Below, in pieces: positions 41,244-49,636 of a DNA stretch of 64,000 nucleotides. The translations under genes were made by a program, and so were the position numbers. Numbering within the stretch: position 1 is the first letter of the stretch; each line of letters begins with the position of its first letter. The notes under the pieces are model-generated. The model was not told the origin of the DNA. It worked only from the letters and a program-made list of their open reading frames with translations, and made no database searches. This DNA is from Sphingomonas sp. 28-63-12. GTDB lineage: Bacteria > Pseudomonadota > Alphaproteobacteria > Sphingomonadales > Sphingomonadaceae. The DNA lies in NCBI GenBank assembly GCA_002281535.1, contig NCGD01000001.1, forward strand, positions 106,231-170,230, given 5' to 3'.

Positions 41244-42308
41244 TCAGAAATCCGTCCCGATCGACAGCGCCGGACCCGATCCGGGCCGGGCATTGCCGGC
41301 CAAGCGCTGCCGCCAGTCAACCGTCAGCCGCACTTGCTGCCCCCTCAGCGGCGCGCGAAGCGCAATTGAGGGGCCCAGGTCGAACCGCGCTGCACCCGGC
41401 TGGATCGCGCCCCAGCCGCCGGCCCCCAGATCAAGTCGGGCCTGCCCGAACATGGCGACCTCGCGAAATAGCCTGACACTGCCATCGGCATATCCGATCA
41501 CGCCATCACGGCGGATCACGCCTGCCTGGCCATATCCCTCCAGATTGAGTCCTTCCGCAATCGGCTGTGGCCCCAAGCCGCCGATGATGCCGATCGCCGG
41601 GCCGCCGCGCGCGCCATGGATGCCGATCCGCTGCTCGGCCGCGAGCCATATCGGCAGGCGAGTCGGGCGCCATTCGAGCCCAAGCGCTCCCTCCTGTCCC
41701 GCGCCTGACAGTGGCGTGGCGAAGCGCCCGACGATGGCCACGCGGCGTTCCTCGCCAAGCGCATAGGCCAGTCGCAGCCCGGCCTGGCTGCCGCCCAGTT
41801 GGCTATCAGCAAGGCTCGCGCCGATCCCGCGCCCGCCGCGCGCGATCAGCCAGAAACTCCCCGACCAACGCGAAGCGGACGATGGCATAGCGGGTGTGGG
41901 GGGGATTGGCGGCGCTAAGCCAAGGAGCGGTGTGGGGAAAGTTGGCGCCATCTCCGGTGGCAATGGACCTGTCCCAGCATCAGGCCCGGCTTGGTCGATT
42001 CCCGAAGGCCCAGCCATTGCCCTGTCTGAGCGCCGCGGATCGGGAGTGGCGCCCCTGATCATCGTAGCGGGCGGCCCGGCGATCGCAGCGGGCTGCGCCT
42101 CAAATCGCCATCGCTTGCTCACGACCGGGACGGTGCCCGCGCCAACATACCGGTGGAAATCGCGCCGCTCCTCCTCGCGCACTGGCGCGCGCGCTGGCGC
42201 CTTGGCCATTGGAGTTGCCGACGGCCCCCAGCCAACCCCGATCCGCAGCGCCAGCCAAAGGCCGAGGACAAGCGCCAGAAACCGCAACGGGCTGCCACGC
42301 CCACTCAC
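41244..42308 (-). CDS. NfrA C-terminal-like outer-membrane/beta-rich protein
   Basis: 354 residues. A membrane segment at the N-terminus (L-R-F-L-A-L-V-L-G-L-W-L-A-L-R-I), a ~130-residue Pro-rich linker, then a ~190-residue beta-rich domain beginning W-S-G-S-F-W-L-I-A-R-G-G-R-G and continuing L-G-G-S-Q-A-G-L-R-L-A-Y. This resembles the C-terminal domain of phage N4 adsorption protein A (NfrA). The TPR part of NfrA is absent. The start GTG 42308 overlaps the NfrB-like stop (GTGA); longer upstream frames lie inside the other gene and are rejected. Confidence 0.7.
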   Translation of the reverse strand: MSGRGSPLRFLALVLGLWLALRIGVGWGPSATPMAKAPARAPVREEERRDFHRYVGAGTVPVVSKRWRFEAQPAAIAGPPATMIRGATPDPRRSDRAMAGPSGIDQAGPDAGTGPLPPEMAPTFPTPLLGLAPPIPPTPAMPSSASRWSGSFWLIARGGRGIGASLADSQLGGSQAGLRLAYALGEERRVAIVGRFATPLSGAGQEGALGLEWRPTRLPIWLAAEQRIGIHGARGGPAIGIIGGLGPQPIAEGLNLEGYGQAGVIRRDGVIGYADGSVRLFREVAMFGQARLDLGAGGWGAIQPGAARFDLGPSIALRAPLRGQQVRLTVDWRQRLAGNARPGSGPALSIGTDF

Positions 42309-43708
42309 GATCCAGGCTGCGGCCCGACCGCCGGAAAGACGTGCGCCGTCTTGTCCCAGCGCAGCGTCGCTCCCTGCAACATGGCGATGTAGCGCAGCAA
42401 AGCGCGGCGCGCCGCAAGCAGCGCGATGATATTGCCGACCAACGCGCGCGGTACCGACCACAGTCCCTCGCGCGCGCCATACGCCGCCGCGGTGAAAGCA
42501 ACGCGCATCACCAGCCGCCACACCAACAAAGCGCCGTTAGCCAGCAGAACCAAAGGCGGGATGACGGCGGCGGCCATCGGCGACGCCAGCAACCAGTGGC
42601 CGACCCAGGACAGCGGCGTCGCTACCAGCGCCAGATAGGCAGCCGCTAGCACAAGGACGGCGATCGGCTGGCGGCGATCGCGCATGCGCATCCAGTGATC
42701 GCCCAGATCAAGCCGTCGTCCCCAGCCAATCCGGTCCCAGCCGGCCAGCGCGATGCCAATCATCCAGCGCGCCTTCTGGCGCACCGCATCGTCAAGGATG
42801 GCCGGGAAATAGGCCTGGATCGCTACGAGCGGTCCGCCAGGATATTCGCGGATCCTGGCGAACATCACCCGGCCGCCCAGCGCCGAGAGGTGCAGGCCGA
42901 GTTCATAATCTTCGGTGAGGCTGTCGGCATCGAACGGATCGCCCGCGCGCCGTGCCGCCAGCTCGGCCAGCGCCGCCCGCGCAATCGCGCATCCGACGCC
43001 CGCCAACGGCATGCCAACCCCAAGCGCTGCGCGAACGATCAGTTGTTTGCCATGCGCTTCGGCAAATTCGTCGCAATAATGTCCGGAAATGAACCGTGAA
43101 CCGGCCTGCACGAGCGGCCGCACCGGCAGCTGGACTGCCAGATTCGGGCCAATCAGCCGATCGAAGATCTTGAGTTCATAAGGGTGGAGCAAGTCTTCGG
43201 CATCATGCAAAACGATCGCCCGGGCGCGGACCTCGCCCGCTACCTCATCGCGCACCAGCGCCTGCCACAACACATTAAGGTTGGCGGCTTTGGTCGTTGG
43301 GCCGGGCACCGAGCCAACCACCAGCCGGACACGATCATCGCTGGCCGCCACTCGCGCCACAGCCTCAATCGTGGCCAGGTCATTCGGATATGTCCCGACA
43401 TAGATTTGGTAATCCGGAAATTCGAGCCTTGCGAGCGCTGAGGTCAGCATCGCCCCAATCACTGCCGACTCGTCCCACGCCGCCACGAAAATCGCGATCC
43501 GCCCTTGCGGTTCCGGCGCTGAAAAATCCGCCAGCATCGGTTCGTTCGCGCGCCGCCGCGTCAGTCTTCGCCAACCGCAGCCGGCCAGAAACAGCAGATC
43601 GACGACAAGGTCGTCCAACCCGCCCACCGCGATACCGATGGCAGCAAACAGCAATGCCTCTCGCGCCACGATATCAACCAGCGCGACACTGGCTTCCCAG
43701 CCGATCAC
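42305..43708 (-). CDS. nfrB: NfrB-like membrane glycosyltransferase (GT2)
   Basis: 467 residues: membrane helices at the N-terminus (~14-40), a GT-A domain (~70-300) with the D-A-E-D metal site, S-L-T-E-D-Y-E-L-G and Q-K-A-R-W (the Q-x-x-R-W of processive synthases), then C-terminal helices (~330-430). It matches the cytoplasmic/inner-membrane part of the NfrA/NfrB exopolysaccharide system (phage N4 receptor in E. coli). The c-di-GMP-binding MshEN part of full-length NfrB is not seen. The start GTG 43708 has GGGGGAA upstream. The divergent alpha-2-macroglobulin gene lies 146 bp away. Confidence 0.8.
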   Translation of the reverse strand: MIGWEASVALVDIVAREALLFAAIGIAVGGLDDLVVDLLFLAGCGWRRLTRRRANEPMLADFSAPEPQGRIAIFVAAWDESAVIGAMLTSALARLEFPDYQIYVGTYPNDLATIEAVARVAASDDRVRLVVGSVPGPTTKAANLNVLWQALVRDEVAGEVRARAIVLHDAEDLLHPYELKIFDRLIGPNLAVQLPVRPLVQAGSRFISGHYCDEFAEAHGKQLIVRAALGVGMPLAGVGCAIARAALAELAARRAGDPFDADSLTEDYELGLHLSALGGRVMFARIREYPGGPLVAIQAYFPAILDDAVRQKARWMIGIALAGWDRIGWGRRLDLGDHWMRMRDRRQPIAVLVLAAAYLALVATPLSWVGHWLLASPMAAAVIPPLVLLANGALLVWRLVMRVAFTAAAYGAREGLWSVPRALVGNIIALLAARRALLRYIAMLQGATLRWDKTAHVFPAVGPQPGS

Positions 43709-43801
43709 GTCCGATTCCCCCACGATTCGCCCAACCCCCCTTGTTCCGCAACGGCAGGATATGTGCAAGTCATTGCTTTATAGCGTGATTCGGCGCTGGA
43801 C

Positions 43802-43850
43802 CGCCCCCTCTGCGACCGGTAGCTTGCAGCATCATTTGAGCGAGGGGGCG
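43802..43850 (+). promoter_or_regulatory. Leader stem that would mask the ribosome-binding site of the macroglobulin gene
   Basis: CGCCCCCTC (43802-43810) is perfectly complementary to GAGGGGGCG (43842-43850), with a 31-base loop. The right arm is the Shine-Dalgarno, 4 bases before ATG 43854. An extended -10-like TGCTTTATA (43774-43782) would start transcription upstream of both arms. Confidence 0.5.
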
Positions 43851-43853
43851 ACA

Positions 43854-46800
43854 ATGAAGCTGGTAACCCGTTTGGCGTTTCTGGCCCTTGCGGTCGCACC
43901 GATTAGCGCTTCTGGCGACAATACACCGCAGGTCGTCGTGGCCACCCCGGGGATTGGCAATGGCGCGATCGAGCGTTTCACCGTTCGCTTCAGCCAACCT
44001 ATGGTCGCGCTCGGCGATCCGCGCGCCGCATCGCCATTCAAGGTAACCTGTTCGATCCCCGGCGAGGGTCGCTGGGTCGATCAGCAGACCTTTGTCCATG
44101 AGTTCAAGACGCCCTTGCCCGGCGGCACCGCCTGCAGCTTCGATTTGGTCGACGGGCTGAAGACAGTGTCGGGCTATGCGATCGGTGGACAGCATAGCTT
44201 CAAGGTCGATGCCGGGGGCCCGGTCGCGCGCGCGGTCCTGCCTGGCCAATATGGCGGCGAGATCGAAGAAGATCAGGTCTTCCTGATTGCCGCCAACATG
44301 CCGGCGACGACTGCCTCCGTCGCCGCCAACGCCTATTGCGCGGTCGACGGAATCGGCGAAAAAATCCCGGTCGACGTGCTCGGCGCTGACGTTGCGCCCA
44401 AGCTGCTCGCCGATCTCGGCACCGATCGTTATGAGGTGAGCAGCTTCCTGGAAAACGCCGGGTTGCCGGCAACCATCCCCGCCGCAGCTGCCGATCGACA
44501 GACGATGACGGCGGGGATCACTGCCCTGAAATGCCGGCGGCCATTGCCGCCCGGGCGCGACATGGCGATCGTCTGGTCGGGCAAGATCGCCGGTGCCGGC
44601 GGCAAGATCGCCGGCACCGACCAGCGGTTCGATTTTACCGTCCGCAAACCCTTTGCCGCACGCTTTGAATGCGGCCGGGTTAACCCGCAGGCCGGGTGCA
44701 GCCCGGTAGAAAAGGCGTGGGTGCGTTTCTCCGCGCCGATCGCCAAGGCGCTTGCCGAGCAGATCCGCCTGCAGACCACCGATGGTCGCAGCATCGCCCC
44801 GAAATTCGACGATGACGCCAAGAAAAGCGCGACGATCAGCGATATCAGCTTTGCGACACCATTGCCGTTTGCCACCAATGCCAAGGTCATCCTGCCTGCC
44901 GGCATCACCGATGAAAGCGGCCGGCGATTGTCCAACGCCGAGCGCTTCCCGCTCGACATCCGCTTTGACGAAGCGCCACCGCTGGTGAAGTTCGCCGCGC
45001 CCTTCGGCATTCTCGAAGCGCACGAGGGTGGGATCCTGCCCGTGACCGTCCGCAACGTCGAACCGGCGTTGCAGGGGCGCAACCTGTTGGTCGCAGGGCA
45101 GACGCTGAAGATCGACGGCAGCGATGGCGATATCGCGCGATGGCTGCGCACCGTCGACGCTGCCGATGATTATGACAGCCACGAGGAGCAGCGCGGCAAG
45201 GAGAAGGTGACGATCAACGACACCGGCTCGCGTCCCATCCTCGCTGCCAATCAGGGTGCCGCGATGACAGTCGGCCTGCCGGGCAAGGGCAAGGATTTCG
45301 AAGTCGTCGGCATTCCGCTGACCAAGCCGGGCTTCTACATTGTCGAACTTGCCAGCCCCAAGCTTGGCCAGGCCCTGCTCGGCCGCGCCGCGCCGCGCTA
45401 TGTTGCCAGCGCCGCGCTTGTTACCAACATGGCGGTGCATTTCAAATGGGGCCGGGATCGCAGCCTCGCGTGGGTGACTGCGCTCGACACCGGCAAGCCG
45501 GTCGGCAATGCCGAGGTGCGGGTGACCGACAGCTGCACCGGCAAGGTGCTGGCCCGCGGCGTCAGCGACAAGAGCGGCGGACTGTTCATTCCAGCAGGCC
45601 TGCCTACCCCTGAAACCTATGCCGATTGTGCCGGCGAAGGCTCAGCGCATGCGCTAATGATCTCGGCACGCAAGGACGATGATTTCAGCTTCACGCTCAC
45701 CGATTGGGGCGAAGGCATCCGCCCTTATGATTTTGATCTTCCCTACGGTTATTCGGCGCGCGACGACATCGTCCACACCGTTTTCGATCGGGCGCTTGTC
45801 CGCCAAGGCGAGACGATCAACATGAAGCACATCGTCCGCAAGCCGATTGCCAGCGGATTTACGACCAGCCCGGCCTTTACGGGGACGCTGCGCCTGTCGC
45901 ATCGGGGTTCCGATACGCAATTCGATTTGCCCCTGACAATCGACGCCAATGGCGTCGGGGAGACCAGCTGGAAGGCGCCACAAGGCGCGCCAATGGGCGA
46001 TTATGACCTGCAGGTGATCGTCAAGGACGCCAGCGGCGACAAAACGATCTTCACCGAACAATCCTTCAAGGTGGACGAATATCGGCTGCCGACCATGCGC
46101 GCCAGCGTGGCCGGCCCCAAGGAAGCGGCGATCCGCCCCAAGACGCTGCCTGTCGATTTGTTCGTCGGCTATCTCTCGGGCGGTGGCGCCGCCAATCTGC
46201 CCGTCGATCTGCGGATCGGCTGGTTCGGCACCGTTTCAAGCCCCAAAAATTACGACGGCTACAGCTTTGGCGGCAAGGCAGTGACCGAGGGCGTTAAGCC
46301 AATGAATGGCGACGGCGAGGAGGAGCAGAATCCGCTGCCACCGACCCAGACCTTGCCCGTCACGCTGGGTGCCGATGGCACAGCGCGGACCGCGATCGAA
46401 GTACCGCAATCACTCGACGGCCCCGCCAACATGCTGGTTGAAATGGATTACCAGGATGCCAATGGCGAAGTGCTGACTGCCTCGCGCAGCATCCCGATCT
46501 ATGATTCCGGCGTGCGGATCGGCATCAAGACCGACGGCTGGCTGATGAAGCAGGACGATTTGCGCCTCCGCCTCGTCGCGGTGGATACCGAGGGCAAGCC
46601 GATCCCCAACCAGAAGATCAGCGTCGCGCTCTATAACCGCGAGATATTGACAGCGCGGCGCCGGCTGATCGGCGGCTTCTACGCCTATGACAACCAGATG
46701 AAGACCACCAAGCTCGCCACCAGCTGCACCGCGACGACCGACGCGCAGGGACTGGCGCTGTGTGCGATCAATCCGGGCGTGTCAGGCGAGATCTATGCCG

Positions 46801-49604
46801 TGGCGACCACCACCGATGCCGCCGGCAATCTGGCGCGCAGCACCCAATCGGTGTGGCTCGTCGGCGATGAGGATTGGTGGTTTGGCGGCGACAATGGCGA
46901 TCGGATGGATTTGATCGCCGAAAAGCCCGAATATAAGGCGGGCGAGACGGCTAAATTCCAGGTCCGCATGCCGTTCCGCGAGGCGACCGCGCTGGTCACC
47001 GTGGAGCGCGAGGGCGTCCTGTCCAGCTTCGTGACGCATCTGAGCGGCAAGGACCCGGTAATCGAGGTCGCGATGCCGGGCAGCTATGCGCCCGACGTCT
47101 TCGTCTCGGTGATGGCGGTGCGCGGCCGTGTCCAGCCCGGATTCTGGGATTGGCTGCACGATATTGGCGCGATGATGGGGATCGTCGCCAAGACGGAACC
47201 AACGCCCGAGCCGACTGCGCTGGTCGATCTCAGCAAGCCTGCGTATCGAATCGGCATCGCCAAGGTCAAGGTCGGCTGGGACGCCTATCGGCTCGGCGTT
47301 GCGGTCAAGGCCGATCGCGCGCGGTACGCCCCGCGTGACGTCGCGCAGGTCGATGTTGATGTGAAAATGCCGGACGGCAAACCGGCAGCGAGCGCCGATG
47401 TCGCCTTTGTCGCGGTCGATCAGGCGCTGCTTCAGCTTGCACCCAATGACAGCTGGGACGTCCTGAGTGCAATGATGGGGGAACGGTCGCTATCGGTCCT
47501 CACCTCGACCGCACAGACCCAGGTCGTCGGCAAGCGGCATTATGGCAAGAAGGCAGTTGAGGCCGGCGGCGGCGGCGGCGGTGACCTCTCAGGGCTCAAC
47601 CGCGAGAACTTCCAGCCGGTCCTGGTGTGGAAGGGACATGTCGCCCTCGATGCCAATGGCCATGCCCGCGTGCCCGTCACGCTCAATGATGCGCTGACCT
47701 CTTTCAAGCTGGTCGCGATCGCCACCGATGGCGCGCAATTGTTCGGCACCGGTGAGACCGATATTCGGGCAGCCCAGGATCTCAGCATCTTTGCCGGGAT
47801 TCCGCCGCTGGTCCGTACCGGCGACAGGTTCGGCGCCGTGTTCACGCTGCGCAACGCTTCCGACAAGCCGATGACGGTTACGGCGAGCGTGGACCTGATG
47901 CCCCGAGTCGCGACAGGCAAGCCGCTGACGGTAACGATCCCGGCAGGCGGCGCCGCGCCTGTGGTGTGGAACCTCACCGCGCGCGAAGGGCTGAGCAGCC
48001 TGCGCTGGCAGGTCGCCGCCAAGAGCGCGGACGGCAAGGCGGTCGATCGGATCACGGTCGATCAGCAAGTCGTGCCGGCGGTGCCGGTCGAAGTCTGGGC
48101 GGCGACCTTGGCGCGCGTCGAGGCGGCAACGGCGATCCCGGTGACCGCGCCCGCCGGCGCGCTGCCCGGTCGCGGCAGCGTCGACCTTCGATTCACCGAT
48201 ACGCTCGCGCCACCGCTCGCCGGGGTGCGCAGCTATATGACGGCCTATCCCTATAATTGTTTCGAACAGCGGCTGTCGCGGATCATCGTGCTCGGCGATA
48301 TGCCGGGCTGGACCACATTGGCGGGCGATCTCCCGACCTATCAGGCACCCGACGGGCTGTTGCGCTACTGGCCATCTGATACACTGAACGGCTCCGAAGC
48401 GCTCACCGCCCATGTCCTGTCGATCACCGCCGAGGCCGGTCTGCCAATCCCCGACGGGCCCCGCGCGCGGATGATCGACGGGCTCAAAGCCGTCGTCGAT
48501 GGCCGCATCCGGCATGAGGATTATGGCGATGTCCGGTTGCAACGCCTCGCCGCCTTTGCCGCTCTCGCGCGCGCGGGTGCCGCCACCCCGGCGATGCTGG
48601 GGCAGATCGGGCTGTCGGCCGCTGAAATGCCGACCGCGCAGCTCGCCGACTATCTGGTTGCCCTCGACAAGCTGCCAGGGCTTGCCAACGGCGCGGCGCT
48701 GAAATCTGCCGCCCAGGCCGAATTGCGCAGGCGCCTGGTCTATGAGGGCACGCGGCTTGACCTGAGCGACCAGTCCAGCGCGGCCTGGTGGCTGATGTCG
48801 TCGGGCGACGAAGCGGCGATCAAGGCGCTGGTGTCGGTGTTAGGCAGGCCCGGCTGGCAGGATGATGCGCCGCGCATGATGGTTGGCGTCGCGCTGCGCC
48901 AGTCCCGCGGCCATTGGGATACGACCACCGCCAACGCCTGGGGGGCGATTGCCGCTCGGAAATTTGCCGGCGTCTATCCGGCCGAGGCGGTTGCCGGGGT
49001 TACCACGGCATCGCTCGGGAGTACCACGCTTACCCGCGCCTGGCCGCTCGCCGAACCGTCACGCTTCGTCAGCCTGCCGCTGCCGGGTTCTCCAGCGCCG
49101 CTCAAATTGTCGCAGAGCGGCGGCGCCGGGCCTTGGGCAATGGTCTCGGTCTCGGCGGCGGTGCCGCTGACCAAGCCACTCAATGCCGGCTACAAGATGA
49201 CCAAGACGATCGCCGTCGTGCAGGCGAAGCAGGGCAACAAGCTCACCCGCGGTGACGTGCTCAAGGTGACCATCACGGTCGACGCCGCTGCCGAGCGCAA
49301 CTGGGTAGTGGTCAGCGATCCGGTGCCGGCGGGTGCGACGATCATCGGCGACCAAGGCGGCCAATCATCGTTGCTGGCACAGGTGACGGGCAATGCCGGC
49401 GTCTCGCCCAGCTATGTCGAGCGCAGCGGGGCAACCTGGCGCGGCTATTTCGCCTGGGTGCCGCGTGGCAGCTTCACCGTCAGCTATACAGTGCGGCTCA
49501 ACGGTGCGGGGCGGTTCAACCTGCCGCCGACCCGGGTTGAGGCGATGTATTCGCCCGCGATCCGCGCCGCGCTGCCGAATGCCCCTGTGACGGTGCTGCC
49601 GTGA
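43854..49604 (+). CDS. Bacterial alpha-2-macroglobulin, thioester type
   Basis: 1916 residues. Signal peptide M-K-L-V-T-R-L-A-F-L-A-L-A-V-A-P-I-S-A-S without a lipobox, so probably soluble in the periplasm, unlike lipid-anchored YfhM of E. coli. Many MG domains; the bait region lies around the Gly-rich stretch near 1242. The thioester motif Y-N-C-F-E-Q has Cys 1469 and Gln 1472, the pair that forms the reactive thioester to trap proteases. It is larger than YfhM (1653). It is paired with pbpC downstream (32 bp), as in E. coli. Protects the envelope from invading proteases, by homology. It ends in a 14-bp tandem repeat. Confidence 0.92.
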   Translation: MKLVTRLAFLALAVAPISASGDNTPQVVVATPGIGNGAIERFTVRFSQPMVALGDPRAASPFKVTCSIPGEGRWVDQQTFVHEFKTPLPGGTACSFDLVDGLKTVSGYAIGGQHSFKVDAGGPVARAVLPGQYGGEIEEDQVFLIAANMPATTASVAANAYCAVDGIGEKIPVDVLGADVAPKLLADLGTDRYEVSSFLENAGLPATIPAAAADRQTMTAGITALKCRRPLPPGRDMAIVWSGKIAGAGGKIAGTDQRFDFTVRKPFAARFECGRVNPQAGCSPVEKAWVRFSAPIAKALAEQIRLQTTDGRSIAPKFDDDAKKSATISDISFATPLPFATNAKVILPAGITDESGRRLSNAERFPLDIRFDEAPPLVKFAAPFGILEAHEGGILPVTVRNVEPALQGRNLLVAGQTLKIDGSDGDIARWLRTVDAADDYDSHEEQRGKEKVTINDTGSRPILAANQGAAMTVGLPGKGKDFEVVGIPLTKPGFYIVELASPKLGQALLGRAAPRYVASAALVTNMAVHFKWGRDRSLAWVTALDTGKPVGNAEVRVTDSCTGKVLARGVSDKSGGLFIPAGLPTPETYADCAGEGSAHALMISARKDDDFSFTLTDWGEGIRPYDFDLPYGYSARDDIVHTVFDRALVRQGETINMKHIVRKPIASGFTTSPAFTGTLRLSHRGSDTQFDLPLTIDANGVGETSWKAPQGAPMGDYDLQVIVKDASGDKTIFTEQSFKVDEYRLPTMRASVAGPKEAAIRPKTLPVDLFVGYLSGGGAANLPVDLRIGWFGTVSSPKNYDGYSFGGKAVTEGVKPMNGDGEEEQNPLPPTQTLPVTLGADGTARTAIEVPQSLDGPANMLVEMDYQDANGEVLTASRSIPIYDSGVRIGIKTDGWLMKQDDLRLRLVAVDTEGKPIPNQKISVALYNREILTARRRLIGGFYAYDNQMKTTKLATSCTATTDAQGLALCAINPGVSGEIYAVATTTDAAGNLARSTQSVWLVGDEDWWFGGDNGDRMDLIAEKPEYKAGETAKFQVRMPFREATALVTVEREGVLSSFVTHLSGKDPVIEVAMPGSYAPDVFVSVMAVRGRVQPGFWDWLHDIGAMMGIVAKTEPTPEPTALVDLSKPAYRIGIAKVKVGWDAYRLGVAVKADRARYAPRDVAQVDVDVKMPDGKPAASADVAFVAVDQALLQLAPNDSWDVLSAMMGERSLSVLTSTAQTQVVGKRHYGKKAVEAGGGGGGDLSGLNRENFQPVLVWKGHVALDANGHARVPVTLNDALTSFKLVAIATDGAQLFGTGETDIRAAQDLSIFAGIPPLVRTGDRFGAVFTLRNASDKPMTVTASVDLMPRVATGKPLTVTIPAGGAAPVVWNLTAREGLSSLRWQVAAKSADGKAVDRITVDQQVVPAVPVEVWAATLARVEAATAIPVTAPAGALPGRGSVDLRFTDTLAPPLAGVRSYMTAYPYNCFEQRLSRIIVLGDMPGWTTLAGDLPTYQAPDGLLRYWPSDTLNGSEALTAHVLSITAEAGLPIPDGPRARMIDGLKAVVDGRIRHEDYGDVRLQRLAAFAALARAGAATPAMLGQIGLSAAEMPTAQLADYLVALDKLPGLANGAALKSAAQAELRRRLVYEGTRLDLSDQSSAAWWLMSSGDEAAIKALVSVLGRPGWQDDAPRMMVGVALRQSRGHWDTTTANAWGAIAARKFAGVYPAEAVAGVTTASLGSTTLTRAWPLAEPSRFVSLPLPGSPAPLKLSQSGGAGPWAMVSVSAAVPLTKPLNAGYKMTKTIAVVQAKQGNKLTRGDVLKVTITVDAAAERNWVVVSDPVPAGATIIGDQGGQSSLLAQVTGNAGVSPSYVERSGATWRGYFAWVPRGSFTVSYTVRLNGAGRFNLPPTRVEAMYSPAIRAALPNAPVTVLP

Positions 49605-49628
49605 CGGTGCTGCCGTGATGGTGCCGCC
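49587..49628 (+). repeat. 14-bp tandem repeat spanning the macroglobulin stop codon
   Basis: Two exact copies of GTGACGGTGCTGCC (49587-49614) and a third with two changes (49615-49628). The period is not a multiple of three, and the second copy supplies the in-frame TGA (49602-49604), so the repeat defines the C-terminus and the gap before pbpC. Confidence 0.92.
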
Positions 49629-49636
49629 GAATTGAG

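Noticed and set aside
43770-45440. 556-codon minus-strand frame inside the macroglobulin gene
   Set aside because: Antisense composition; no start context or homology.
47557-47582. Run of Gly codons in the macroglobulin gene as a possible assembly error
   Set aside because: The frame stays open and in register on both sides; it looks like a genuine flexible linker near the bait region.
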